Below, one piece after another: positions 24,064 to 34,701 of a DNA stretch of 64,000 nucleotides. The notes below the pieces were generated by a model that saw only the letters and a program-made list of their open reading frames with translations, ran no database searches and was not told the origin of the DNA. The DNA is from Macrocystis pyrifera (Eukaryota; Sar; Phaeophyceae; Laminariales; Laminariaceae), in contig JASSKH010000005.1 of the NCBI GenBank assembly GCA_031763025.1, positions 7,097,966 to 7,161,965 on the forward strand, written 5' to 3'. The first letter of the stretch is position 1. Each line of letters starts with the position of its first letter. The position numbers were made by a program, and so were the translations under genes.

Positions 24064-25731
24064 ATGCCCCCAGAGTCGAAGAATACGATAAAAGATATGC
24101 AGAGGAAGTTCGGAGAAGTAGCAGTAGATGTACAGAAGTATAAGAGGCAAGGAGAAGTAGTACTAGTGGGAGATTTTAACTCAAGAATTGGGAGGGCAAG
24201 CAAACTGAATGAGAACATTGGACAGTATGGGGAGGTAACTAAGAATAAGAATGGGGAAGAGATGTTGAAGTTCCTCAAGCACAACGAGATGACAACGTTG
24301 AACGACAGAGTAAAAAAGGCAGAACCGGAATGGACTAGACAGTGCATACAAAAGGGAGAAAGCTCTATCCTTGACTTTATAGTAGTAGAAAATGGAAGTG
24401 GTGAGGAAACGGGACTACATGTATGCGCAGCGGACATAGGAACTACGGATCACTGCTGTCTAATATGGACAGACAGTCAACAGACGAGAGTTATCAAACA
24501 TAGAAGAGGTAGGAAATTGTATCGATGGAGAATAGATAAACTAGAAGTAAAAGAGAAACGGGAAGAGTTCCAAGAAGAGATGGCCAAAAATGCAGAGAAA
24601 TTTTCCGAGCTGTTGGAAAGAAAAGGTACAACAAGGAACGATGTAGAAATTGATGATGCAGGAGCTAGGATAATAGAAGGATGGGAGCAGTTGGTCAAGA
24701 CCACAGCAAGTAAAGTAGTAGGGAAGAAGTTGATCTTATGCAACAGAGCGGTAAAATGGTGGGATGAAGAAGTGAAAGAGGCTGTAAGAGCAAGGAGAAA
24801 GGCACACGGAAGGTATACATAGAGTAAAACTTCGACAGGGTGGGAGGAGTATGCTATAGCTAGAAAGAAAGTAAAAGAGATGGTAGAGAAGAAGAAGAAA
24901 GGGATATGGAAAGACGTAGTAAATAAAACAAATGAAGACTTTGAGGGCGGGATGAAGCAGATGTGGGTAGGGATAAAAGGGATACTTGGCAGACAAGCAG
25001 GAGAGGCAGACACGGGAATAGCTACTCTAAGAGCACAGAACGGTAAAATGGTTAGTAGTTCGAAGGGGAAAAGGGAGGTACTAGTAGAGCATTACCGAAA
25101 GCTAGGAACACCCACAGCCAACGAAACGTTCGATGCAGAATTCGAGAAGGAAATCAACGCGTGGGCAGAGGCGAACGTAGATACATCAGAAAGGGAAGAC
25201 AGTGGTTCGGGAGGGTTACAGAGAGAGTTCACAAGGGAAGAGGTAAAGAAGTGTGTAGCTAAACTTAAGAATAGAAAGGCAGCAGGGGGAGACCAAATAG
25301 TGAATGAACTTATAAAGTACGGGGGAGAAGGAATGCTTACCATGATGGTTATGTTGTATGACTGGATATGGAAAAACGAGTACGCACCTAGGAGGTGGAG
25401 AGAAGGAGTAGTAGTAAATTTATTCAAGAAAGGAGATAAGGCTGACCCGGGGAACTATAGAGGGATAACGCTACTAAGCACAGTAGGCAAAACATTTTGT
25501 AAGATTTTGAACGATAGAATGGGAACGATGATGGAGAAGGAAGACAAAATAAGCGAAGGACAAGCAGGGTTTAGGCCAAACCGTAGCTGCGTAGACCATG
25601 TGTACACCTTAGCTAAGATTATTCAAGGTAGGAAAGACGCGGGACTAACAACGTACTGTTTCTTTCTAGATGTGCAGAAGCCCACGACACAGTATGGAGA
25701 AATGGATTGTGGAAAAAACTGTGGGAAATAG
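24064..25731 (+). pseudogene. Retrotransposon endonuclease and N-terminal RT segment (in-frame stop)
   Basis: The frame carries VVLVGDFNSRIGRAS, the DFN motif of AP-endonuclease-like domains, and later TTDHCCLIWTD, which matches the terminal H-containing motif. A TAG at 24820-24822 interrupts it. The same frame continues with the RT fingers: NRKAAGGDQIVNELIKYGGE, then VVNLFKKGDKADPGNYRGIT, GQAGFRPNRSCVDHVYTLAK and YCFFLDVQK, whose Asp is the first catalytic carboxylate of motif A. After that Lys the frame is lost by an apparent one-base deletion and resumes in the frame of the next segment. As it stands it cannot give a functional protein. Confidence 0.88.
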
Positions 25732-27302
25732 GAATCAGAGGAAATATGTGGAGAATGATGAAAAAGATGACGGAATGTGCGAGAAGTGCTGTGATGCTGG
25801 ACGGGGAAATATCGAAGTATGTTGATATTTTACAAGGTGTTGCACAGGGATGTACGTTGTCACCTAACTTATTCAAGATATATATTAACGACCTGATAGT
25901 AGCAGTCGAGGGAGCAAGGCAGGGAGTCACGGTAGGGGAAGATACGGTGTCGGGATTGATGTTTGCGGATGACTTCGTGGGGATATCAGAAACACCCGAA
26001 GGATTGCAGAAACAAATAGAGAAGGCGCTAGAATACACCAGGAAATGGAGGGTGACGGCGAACGTCAAGAAATGTACAGTAGTTGTTTACAACGAAGATA
26101 AGGTAAACCCGGTAAATTTCAGTTGGAAGTGGGGAGAAGATGAATTGCCGATCGTAGACCAGTATACATACCTTGGTGTAGAGATATCAAAAGACTGCTC
26201 TTGGGATACACATATGGCAAAAGTAATAGGAAAGGGTAAGGCACAAGTAGGCAAGATGGATGCGATCCTAACAGACCCGAACCTTGACACTAGGATTAAG
26301 AGATGTATCTTGATGAATGTGATAGTACCAAAGCTAGAATATGCAGGAGAAGTATGGGAAGGGAACGCGAAACTCGTAAAACAGTTGGAAACAGTACAAA
26401 TGACAGCAGCTAAAAAAATCCCAAGATGCTCAAGTACGACTAGTAATACAGTATTAAGAGCAGAACTGGGAATGCGCCCACTCAAGACAAATAGAGACAT
26501 GAGAAAGTTGCACTGGCAATATAAAGTAAGGAACATGCCAAAAAAGAGGTTGCCAGCCATAGTTGATAGAGCTGTATGGGAGAAAGTGTCAAAAGGACGA
26601 GCTGGAACAAGGTGGGATGGCGTAGTTGAGAAAGTATGGAAGGATCTAGGGGGAAACCAAGTAGAGATGATGTCCGCCGGGAAGTTTGGGAGGTACAAGG
26701 CAGAAGCAGAAGAAAGGATAGAAAGAAGGGAAAGGCTAGCGCTAAGAAACAAGGTGGAATCGGAAAAACACTTAGAGATATACGGGGGATTGAGGGAAGG
26801 AATAGGAATGAAAACGTATCTGCATGGCCCAATGGACTTCGCGAAAAGGCTGAAACTGCGCTTTCGGGTAGGGGTCCTGGACCTGCCAGAAAGAAGAAAG
26901 AGGTACACCAGTAGCCGGGAAGAGGAGGAAGTAGACGCACAGATGTGCCCGTGTGGCAAAGCAATAGAGAGTAGAACTCACATAGTAGGAGAATGTGAAA
27001 TATACAAGGAGGAACGGGATGTGTTCGAAGAGGAGATGAGGAAAATAGACGAATGTGACATGGAGGAGTTTGATACAATGAATAGCAGCGAGAAAACGAT
27101 CGCTATCCTAGGAGATAGATGGTGGCCACAGGAGGCCAAACAGGAAGGGGATAAGATTAGCAAAAAGTTTCTATGTAATTTATGGAAACAGCGTAATGAG
27201 CGCCCAATTGTTGGAGGTGTCTCTACTAGGAGTAGGAACGGTGCTCCGTCTCGAAAGGGATGCGTGGTCAATGGTCAAATGACTAAGGCAAGCAACAAAT
27301 GA
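25678..27302 (+). pseudogene. Retrotransposon RT palm and C-terminal zinc-knuckle segment
   Basis: The second frame picks up at HDTVWRNGLWKKLWEIGI and is open for over 530 codons. Motif B is GVAQGCTLSPNLFKIYINDL and motif C is LMFADDFVGIS, with the two catalytic Asp residues intact (about 25960-25975). A thumb/linker region follows, then CPCGKAIESRTHIVGEC near 26944-26994 (C-x-C-x8-H-x4-C), a motif common near the C-terminus of non-LTR RT proteins. The stop TGA overlaps the conserved 3' end AACAAATGAGTACG. I see no RNase H domain. Confidence 0.9.
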
Positions 27303-27307
27303 GTACG

Positions 27308-27347
<40 letters not shown>

Positions 27348-27755
27348 TGGTAATGCGTTTGTCATACCCGAGATGCATTAAGCGCCACCATCACGACCAC
27401 ACCTACATCATCCAAGATACGTAGTTTTACAGCAGTGATTTACCACACGATTTCCTTTCTGGGCTGAATGAAGATGGGGACGGAGTATAAATGCCCGACC
27501 TCACGGTCGTTGTTGCTGTTGCTTTTTTTTTATGTGTTTTTTCTAATATTTCCTAAAAATACCTGGGATACAGCAAGCAGTAACATATAGTGCGAGGGTA
27601 CTCGTTTAAACCGCTTGACCGCCTTGAGGGAAAAAATGGAGTATATAGTGGCCACGCACGGACTCGTTTATCGTACGCGCGGCTCTGGCCTCTGACCGCC
27701 TGTCGCCTCTCAAAACGGAAAGAATGTTGGTTACGAGTGTACCTGGTACGTAGTA

Positions 27756-27860
27756 TTGCGGGGGGCCATAGTAAATAGGATCTACGGTACAGACAAAAAC
27801 CTATATATTTACCTTTTTTTACTAACAATATTTAGTCCTATTTACTGTGGTCCCCCGTAA
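27756..27860. mobile_element. MITE copy 9
   Basis: The left end TTGCGGGGGGCCATAG has one G for A change, and the right end is CTGTGGTCCCCCGTAA. TA flanks both sides. Confidence 0.9.
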
Positions 27861-28510
27861 TATCGATGTGTACGTCCTGGCCGCACATAGCTCTGGCGGC
27901 TTGCGGAGAGGAAGGAGCAATGGCTACACGTATGATTAATAAAATAGCTATGTCGACGGGTGGAAATAATGGTTTGATGTGAAGAACGCACAGCTCACAC
28001 ACGTCCGCACGGAGTCTGTTAATAGATACCATGTACGTATTAATAGTTCGTATGTACTTGGATTTTTCTTCGCGTTGTTGCTGTTCTTGTTGTTTTTGCG
28101 CTGGGTGCTATTTAATAAATCCCTCTCGTTTTATTTCAGCCTGTTTTTTCTTTTCTTCGTCCCCTCCAGAAGTGTTGGAGCCTGTCTTGTCACGACGGAC
28201 TAGACTTTAATGCCGGGCACATGGTGTTTATTTCAGGGGGGGACATCGCAATCAGGATAATATATGTATTGGTAAAAAAAGGAGTACTAGCTGTTGTTGG
28301 TGGGTGTTTTAGGTCCGCAATGGGTGCTGATTTTTTCTGTCGCCTCCAGTGACAGCGGTAGGTTTTATGGCAAAGAAGACGAAAAAAAAGCGCCCACTCT
28401 TGAACCGTCTTGTAGCTGACGCAGGTTCGAGCGGCGGGCAGTCAATGTGCCGCCTTCCGTCACGCTGTCGCGGTATATACGTGGACGTCAGATAAGGAAG
28501 GGATTGTTTT

Positions 28511-28588
28511 GTTCGTTCGTTCGTTCGTTCGTTCGTTCGTTCGTTCGTTCGTTCGTTCGTTCGTTCGTTCGTTCGTTCGCTCGTTCGC
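28511..28588. repeat. (CGTT)n microsatellite
   Basis: About 17 perfect GTTC/CGTT units, then decayed units with CGCTCGAT. Any frame across it gives a four-residue periodic peptide, so the open frames reported there are artefacts. Confidence 0.95.
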
Positions 28589-29049
28589 TCGATCATTCGA
28601 TCGTTCCGTCTGTCGTTCATGCACCAACATATCAAAGCAGTAGCTAGCACAAACTGTGAGGCCGGCAGTAGCAGCAGCAGCGATAGCAGCAGGAACAGCA
28701 ACAACCTGCAACAACAGAAAGTAGACGTATCCGAGGTGCCTCGACACCCATGGCGCGCGGCGTACCGTTCGCGAGGTCCAGGTTGTTGGCAAACCTGGGT
28801 TCGGGGCCGTACTCAATGTGGTCCCTGCTCTCGCTGCCCGCCTTTTTTGTATGTTGTGCGGGGGCGGACAAGTTGTTCGCTTTATCCCCCTACACACACA
28901 TATATATGTAGGTTGGGTTGGCGTCGGCTGGCAACGGCACTGTAAAACATGCCGCTCACTACGTGAGCTACACAACCAGGGTACGGCTTTTTTTTTTCTT
29001 TTTTTTTTTGGCGGTCGGTCACAGCTGGTGGTCGAGTCAGATCATTTTT

Positions 29050-29440
29050 GTGCGGGGTGGAGAACCTTTACTCCGCACAAGGGGAATGAACGTTACCACG
29101 TACCAGGTAGTGTTTATGGAAAAGCACGCGAAGAGGCACTTACATACTGTAGTACTCCCGTTGCTGTCTCCAGAAGTGGCCACACCGGAGATTAAATTAA
29201 CTCATTCAAGCTGTCATCCGTATGCAAGTACGCCTCACAAGCGGTTTTTGGTAGGATGCAGCTCTCACCCTGCGTGCGACTCGGCGAACACCTCACGGCG
29301 CTTCGCGCTTGGTGCAAGCAGTGTCTGCCTGGTCGGTGAAAACCCGACGTGCTCCGTCTCGGCATTGCAGGGGTGCAAGGGTCAATGGTCATATGACTCG
29401 GCCCCATGCATGATATCGAGTGCACCCCCCCCCTCCACGG
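29050..29440 (+). repeat. Family B retroelement-like copy ending in poly(C)
   Basis: In this orientation it reads GGTAGTGTTTATGG, GAAGTGGCCACACC, GGTAGGATGCAGCTC, CACCTCACGGCGCTTCGC and GTCTGCCTGGTCGGTGAAAA. It ends GATATCGAGTGCACCCCCCCCC. The frame through GENPTCSV is partly open in two copies, hinting that it once lay in a coding 3' region. Confidence 0.72.
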
Positions 29441-29923
29441 CCCCTAGAGAGATAGGCGTGTGGCATGAATACATCGCCATGCTTCCTTTACGCTTCTCAT
29501 GTATTTGTAGTGTGCTGCTAACGGTATGTGATATTCGATAAGACCATCCGACCAACCCCCCCTCCCCCTCCCCCCCCGCCGTGGTGTTCAAGCTGTCCTG
29601 CTGTACGAGACCACGTTGTTGGTTCGTACATCTATATATATACCTGGATTGTTTTTCGCTCAACTAAAGCATTCCAGTCCCTACGCCCCAACACACACCC
29701 CCTCATCCACCCTCCACGCACTCAGCTTGACGGATGGACGGGACCCCCACACACCCCCACACACACCCTAGAGTCCCCCCTAGAAGGTGTGTGTGTTCTT
29801 CCTATTAAACCGTTCTTTCTACCTGCGGCAGAATTTTTCAACACCTGAGGGAACGTCGAAAAAAAAATCCGGTTCCACTCTGTCCCCCAAGTGTTATTAA
29901 TAGTATCGTTTCGTTCCAAGTAT

Positions 29924-30036
29924 TATCACGGGGGATGATAAGTAGTAAGTAGGACCTGCGGTGCACACAAAAACCTGTATATTTCCTTGTTTTCACCAAC
30001 AATATTTGGTCCTGATTACTATAGTTGCCTCGTAAT
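29924..30036. mobile_element. MITE copy 10, diverged
   Basis: The ends ATCACGGGGGATGATA and GTTGCCTCGTAATA are degenerate. The core TGTATATTTCCTTGTTTTCA matches the family. Confidence 0.8.
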
Positions 30037-30079
30037 AGTTTCACAAACGGTCTTCATGTTTGGAGATAGAGAGGTACTA

Positions 30080-30185
30080 TTACGGGGGACTATAGTTAAC
30101 AGGACCTATGGTATACATGAAGACCTATATATTTCCATACTTTTACTCACAATATTTGGTCCTGTTTACTATGCCCCCCCCGTAA
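30080..30185. mobile_element. MITE copy 11
   Basis: The ends TTACGGGGGACTATAG and CTATGCCCCCCCCGTAA lie between TA duplications (30078-30079 and 30186-30187). It is 44 bp from copy 10. Confidence 0.9.
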
Positions 30186-30339
30186 TACAGTATGACGTAG
30201 GAGGTCTGTCTTCCGAACGGCCTGATAATAGGATGTCGAGAATGGGGGGTCTCGTTCACGCGTGATGGATTAGTTTTTCCTCCCGTCAACAGGTCTTATT
30301 CTTAGTAGTAGGGCCTTGATATCAGGCACTGCTGTAGGT

Positions 30340-30370
<31 letters not shown>

Positions 30371-30404
30371 ACCCCCTTCATGTTCCGGCCTGACGCCTAT
30401 TTGA

Positions 30405-30510
30405 GCCTTTCAAGACTGCAGTCCGGTGTTGCTGGTTGGGGACAAACCGCTCAAATTTCAAGCAGTTTGTTCCCAAAAACGACCGAGACTGAAGCCCTGA
30501 AGGGGGTTAG
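30405..30510. repeat. Foldback element
   Basis: Arms with AGACTGCAGTCCGGTG and CGACCGAGACTGAAGCCC flank GGGACAAACCGCTC and GCAGTTTGTTCCC. A GTTGCTGGTTG insertion enlarges the left arm. Confidence 0.65.
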
Positions 30511-31067
30511 GCCGAGGTATGGCTTTTAAAAAGGCGATGGTGATGCAGGTGGTTTTGGTGCTGCCGCGCATGCAACAGCAGAGTGTGTGTGTTAATGTGT
30601 TGGCTGTGGCGGTGGTCACGGAAGAAGGACAAACAAATAACAACAGTAGCAAACGGCATCAATGTACACGTGGTCGGGCGGACGAAAAAATAAATTATAC
30701 AATACCACAAAACGTACCAGGTACAGTATATATATATACGAAGTTCGTGCATTGTACCGGCATGTCGTGTATGTAGATGCATGCATATTGGTACGTATGA
30801 TATGATGCAAGGTTTTTTTAGGCGTGTCACAATGCAATGCAAAGAAATAAGACACTGCGGGCGGGGAGGGGACGCGCTCAGAGGGGGAAAACATCAGATC
30901 ACGGGGAGAACCATAAATATTACCGGTATATATAGCACCAGTTACCGGTAGGAGTTTTGCTCCTTTCTCCCCTGGGATTGATTTCACTCTCTTCTTGCTT
31001 GGAAGTGTACGATTGTGCTTCATAAATCATCGCGTGTATCGTTGTACTGCTTTGTATGTACGTGGTA

Positions 31068-31172
31068 TCACGGGGGATCATAGTAAATAGGACCAAATAT
31101 TGTTGGTAAAAATAGGTAAATATATAGGTTTTTATGTACACCATAGGTCCGATTAACTATGGACCCCCGAAA
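31068..31172. mobile_element. MITE copy 12
   Basis: The ends are TCACGGGGGATCATAG and CTATGGACCCCCGAAATA, with the reverse-sense core (AAATATATAGGTTTTTATG). Confidence 0.88.
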
Positions 31173-31284
31173 TATATATATTTTTTTAGTTTTTTTAGTT
31201 TTCCTGGGGTATTTTTCGACTCCAGAGTTTTTTTTTTTGGAGGCTGTCCTGTGACCACGGACTAGATTTTTTGGCGATGCCTCG

Positions 31285-31525
31285 ACTCTTTGAGGGCAAA
31301 CTGCATGCAGTTCCGTTTGGGGGACTAACCACTCGAACTTTAAGCAGCATGTCCCCAAAACGGGAGGACTGCAGTTCAAGTATTACAGGGGGGCATAGTA
31401 AATAGGACCAAATATTGTTAATAAAAATAACGAAATATACAGGTCGTTGTATGTACCCTAGGTCCTATTTAATATGTCCTCCCGTAATAGTATGTCCCCG
31501 AAACGGGAGTAGCAGCGCTAAAAGT
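31285..31525. repeat. Partly duplicated foldback element with a MITE inside
   Basis: One foldback unit (GCATGCAGTTCCGTTTGGGG to GGGAGGACTGCAG) is followed by the MITE at 31383-31487. An extra right half (TATGTCCCCGAAACGGGAG) follows the MITE. The MITE flanks are TA on both sides. Confidence 0.7.
31383..31487. mobile_element. MITE copy 13, nested in foldback DNA
   Basis: The ends are TTACAGGGGGGCATAG and AATATGTCCTCCCGTAA. The core contains AATATTGTTAATAAAAATA. TA duplications are at 31381-31382 and 31488-31489. Confidence 0.9.
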
Positions 31526-31647
31526 GTTCATCGATGTGAGAGCACCGGCAACAACAACCAATAACAACAACATCGTACCAGGTACGTATTATTGTAAATT
31601 GTACCACCGGGCATTTATTTTAGAGCAGTCCTCAACCGTTCTATTGA

Positions 31648-31732
31648 TAGGACTGCAGTTCCGTTTTGGGGACTAACGACTCTAATTCCAAGTAGTTCGT
31701 TCTCAAAACGGGACTGCAGTCCTAAAATGCTC
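31648..31732. repeat. Foldback element, well conserved
   Basis: Arms AGGACTGCAGTTCCGTTTTG and AAACGGGACTGCAGTCCTAA flank GGGGACTAACGACTC and GTAGTTCGTTCTC. Confidence 0.8.
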
Positions 31733-32337
31733 GACATGTGCCACGGGTTGGCCAATTGTTTACCCCGATATATACCTGGTATATATATACTAAATGTACC
31801 TATAAAAGTAAGTATACAGCGTTGTTATTCTGCCCTCCTACAATTTATCGTATACTGCATGTTCCAGTCCGACTTGAATCGGATATACCTGGTATACTCT
31901 ACTATTAATACCAACCTATTATATTGTGTGCCTGGTACCCGATAAGAAATATATACAGCAGTGTGAGGCGTACATAGGTTCGCGGGAGTGGTGAAGGTGG
32001 GCCTTTCGATGCGTGTCGCCGGAGACGACGCACCACATTTTGCTCTCTCCAGCTCGACTCGCACGTAGGAGGATGTATATCCCTCATCGGCCTTATACCC
32101 TCCTCTGGAACTTGTGAACTCCCGTTGTCAGCACGAAGACGCTTGAAATTATGGTCAGATTTAGGTTTTATGTACCAGCCTTTGCGGGTGGCTTACCTGG
32201 GTAATTTTCGCCAATGTGTGTTGGGTGTGTGTGTAGAGTGTGTGGGAGCGAACTGTTTTTCCTGTGCTGACGAACAAACAAACAACCGTCGTCATCATCC
32301 GCATCCGCATCCGCATCCGCCATTATTGTGTTGTCAG

Positions 32338-32457
32338 GTGAGGGAGCTGAAAAGCAAACTCGAAACGGAAAGGAGGGAAGACAAACGCGCCGTGCTGCAG
32401 GAGAAGGTGTCCCGGAACGTAACCAAGCTCACGGCGGCGTGTCGAGAGCGCGAGCAC
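32338..32457 (+). CDS. BAR/F-BAR-like protein, exon 4
   Basis: Forty codons in phase 0 run from TTGTCAG to CAC/GTGAGT, an optimal donor. The peptide begins VRELKSKLETERREDKRAVL and continues QEKVSRNVTKLTAACREREH. It is uninterrupted amphipathic helix and follows directly on exon 3's YARK. The pattern resembles the distal half of the long BAR/F-BAR helix. The following exon is not seen before the N-gap 160 bp downstream, so the protein is C-terminally incomplete here. A short CATCCG repeat (32299-32318) lies just before the acceptor. Confidence 0.75.
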
Positions 32458-32617
32458 GTGAGTTTTTCGGGTGGGCAAAAAAAAAAAGGAGGAGAAAAAC
32501 ACGAGTGAAACGCGAGTCGACGAGGGAAGATGGTGCTCAAGTTCTCGCGATTACCGCATACCCTTCTAGCGAAAGCATTTTGCTAACAGCCGCAGTAGTG
32601 GGTCGAAAGCCACGGCT

Positions 32618-32717
32618 NNNNNNNNNNNNNNNNNNNNNNNNNNNNNNNNNNNNNNNNNNNNNNNNNNNNNNNNNNNNNNNNNNNNNNNNNNNNNNNNNNN
32701 NNNNNNNNNNNNNNNNN
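32618..32717. other. Assembly gap, exactly 100 N
   Basis: This is a run of 100 unknown bases, probably a placeholder of unspecified true size. On its right the sequence starts mid-element (TCATCATGCATGGCCGTAG). In the other copies of this family a long G-run precedes that point, so the assembly most likely broke at a G homopolymer. Confidence 0.98.
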
Positions 32718-33035
32718 TCATCATGCATGGCCGTAGTAGTATGGCCATAGAACCTTGCATCCCTACAATGCCGGGACGGAGCACGTCGGGTTTTCACCGA
32801 CCAGGCACACATTGCTTGCACCAAGCGCGGAGCGAAACGTGAGGTGTTGGGCGAGTCGCCTGAAGGGTGAGCTGCATCCTACTAAGAACCGCTTTAGAGG
32901 CGGGTTCTCTTGCATATAGGTGACAGCATCAATATCAACTGATTTCATTTCTGGTGTGGCCGCTTCCAGATCCAGCAATGGGTTTACTATGTAACTGCCT
33001 CGTGGGTGCCTCACCATATACACACTACCTGGTAC
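32718..33035 (-). repeat. Family B copy abutting the gap
   Basis: It matches the other copies through ATCCCTACAATGCCGGGACG, CACCGACCAGGCACACATTG and ATCCTACTAAGAACCGC, then GTGTGGCCGCTTCCAGA. It ends near CACTACCTGGTACGTGATA. On the minus strand a long frame is open across it (GENPTCSVPALQGC), but with no recognisable domain. Confidence 0.7.
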
Positions 33036-33057
33036 GTGATACGGGGATGGGGGATGG

Positions 33058-34274
33058 GGGGGGGGGGGGGGGGGGGGCAGACACTGGCGGCCTTGATACC
33101 GCCTAACCAGAAAAAAAGCACAGACACAAACATAAAACACACGGAAAGCGCAGGTGCTTGATCGACGTTTCCGCTTGGTGCAAAGGCGATGCCTTCCTGG
33201 TCGGTTGTGAAGAGCCGACGGGCTCCGTCCCCGCGTTGCAGGGATGATGCGAGGGTCTACACGGTCATACGACTACGGCCGTGGATGACAGTGAGAACCC
33301 CTCCCCGTTCCGCCTTGAGGGGGATGCGTGGTCAATGGTCAAAATACTAAGGCAAGCAACAAATGAGTACCCCCCCCCCCCCCCGCCCCCCTCCCCGCTA
33401 TCGATAGTCGCCTCGCCGGTGGCCCATGTACTTCGAGGGGGGGGGAAGGGGCGCAAGGGGCGCACCGATGTACGGGTCGAGAGCGAACGTATTGTCAAGT
33501 GTCCAGCGAGTCGCAAAAACAACAAGGGTGGGCTGCATCCTACGAAGCACCGATTGTGAGTCGGCACTCCGGAACGTTGTGCGTACTTTGTTTGCGTATG
33601 GATGCTAAAAGTGTCGGCTAACTCGAAGTGTTTTCCGGTGTGGCCACTTCCAGAGAGACAGCCTTGGGTAAACTATGCAACTGCCTCGTGGGTGCTTTTG
33701 ACCGTTATACACGACTACGTGACACGGATCATCCCCCCTTGTGCGGAGGCAAAAGGTTCTCCGCCACACCCACAGTGTTATCTAACTCGACCACCACCAG
33801 CCATGGACCTCCAAAACGCAACAATAAACCGGTACGCTGGTAGTCTACAGTAGCTTGCGCAGCGAATGGTGAGTTTTACAGCGTCGTTGCCAACCGAAGC
33901 CCACCCAACCTACTAGGAGGGGGAGGAGGAGGAGGGGGGGGAGGGGGGGGGGGGGGGGGGGGGGGGGGGTGCACTTGATATCATGCATGGCCGTAGTCGT
34001 ATGACCGTAGACCCTCGCATCCCTACAATGCCGGGACGGAGCACGTCAGGTGGAGGGGGGAGTACTCGTGGTACGCACGACGGGATTGTCGAACGCGCGT
34101 CCGTCTCCCGAGGGCGCCCGCATCTTCCCATACCATCGGCAAACCAACTGCGCCCGACAAACAGACAAAACGAACAAAAACGAGCATCGAATTTGCCCAA
34201 ATTGCCCAAATATTCTTGGAGAATCTCGCATTGCGCACAACTCGCACACCCCTGCCAAAACCCACTACCCCTCC

Positions 34275-34325
<51 letters not shown>

Positions 34326-34494
34326 TACCCACCCCCACCCCACACACTTACCCGCCTGCCCCCCCCGCCCTTCCCTTCCCTTCCCTTCCCTCCCCTCCCC
34401 TCCCCTCCCCCCACCCCCCCCCCCCCCCCTTCCTCCATCCCCACCCCTCCTGCTCCCCCCTCCGCCTCCTCCTCCTCCCGGCATCAACCCGCAC
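33058..34494. other. Repeat cluster downstream of the TPS exons
   Basis: It contains a G-run (33058-33077), a family B fragment (33165-33290, plus sense), a retrotransposon 3' tail (33302-33384), a second family B fragment in minus sense (33530-33720, then 33958-34052), G-runs near 33930-33969 and 47 consecutive Cs at 34276-34322. I looked for the next TPS exon (expected to begin with a Phe-Ala-like motif and reach a DYHL-type motif) on the minus strand and see none. Confidence 0.6.
33302..33384 (+). mobile_element. 3' tail fragment of the non-LTR retrotransposon
   Basis: GGATGCGTGGTCAATGGTCA through GCAACAAATGAGTAC matches the 3' end at 27260-27306, followed by 15 Cs. Only ~65 bp of element remain. 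Confidence 0.8.
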
Positions 34495-34701
34495 CTCTTA
34501 TTTGCGACCTTGTAGGCCTCCCACAAGCCATTGTCGAACTTTTTCTCGTTACCCGCTTTGTACATAGGCAGAGGCACGTAGTGGAACAGGGGGCCACAAG
34601 ACGTCGTTGCTGAACCCGTTGTAGTACTTGTCCATCAGCTCTTGCTCCAAAAACACCGGAACGCACGAGTGCTCCTCCATCAAGCGCTGAGAGACGGTAG
34701 C
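34495..34701 (-). CDS. TPS: Trehalose-6-phosphate synthase, exon 5 (last visible)
   Basis: Acceptor GCACAG (34703-34702) and donor AAGAG/GTGCGG (34494-34493). The peptide ATVSQRLMEEHSCVPVFLEQ is followed by YYNGFSNDVLWP and, after a frame change, LFHYVPLPMYKAGN and AYKVANK. The Tyr and Trp of YYNG and VLWP correspond to glucose-6-phosphate contacts in OtsA-type synthases. One extra G in the run 34589-34593 shifts the frame between VLWP and LFHY. With one base fewer the exon is 68 codons plus two bases. The enzyme (GT20) joins UDP-glucose and glucose-6-phosphate. All later catalytic segments, including the nucleotide-sugar site, are missing from the window. Confidence 0.88.

Larger units (their letters stand above)
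24064..27347 (+). mobile_element. Degenerate 5'-truncated non-LTR (LINE-type) retrotransposon
   Basis: A single element carries the C-terminal part of an apurinic-type endonuclease, a reverse transcriptase and a C-terminal zinc-knuckle-like motif, followed by a 3' end (GCAACAAATGAGTACG) and 40 Cs. The 5' end falls within the endonuclease domain, so the copy is truncated. One in-frame TAG (24820-24822) and one single-base frameshift (near 25681) break the frame. It sits in intron 3 of the BAR-like gene, in sense. Its purine-rich coding strand contrasts sharply with its surroundings. Three other fragments of its 3' end occur in the window. Confidence 0.92.
27348..32337. other. Intron 3 of the BAR-like gene, right part
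   Basis: No further exon is supported. It holds five MITEs, three or four foldback elements, a (CGTT)n microsatellite, a family B element and a C-run at 30342-30370. Open frames at 27979-28203 and 28918-29541 overlap repeats or are hydrophobic low-complexity sequence. Confidence 0.5.

Noticed and set aside
28309-28975. Minus-strand frames with repeating RTNE residues
   Set aside because: These are translations of the (CGTT)n microsatellite.
29050-33140. Family B frames (with GENPTCSVPALQGC) as a host gene
   Set aside because: The same sequence occurs in many truncated copies with stops and next to C-runs, so it is repeat DNA.
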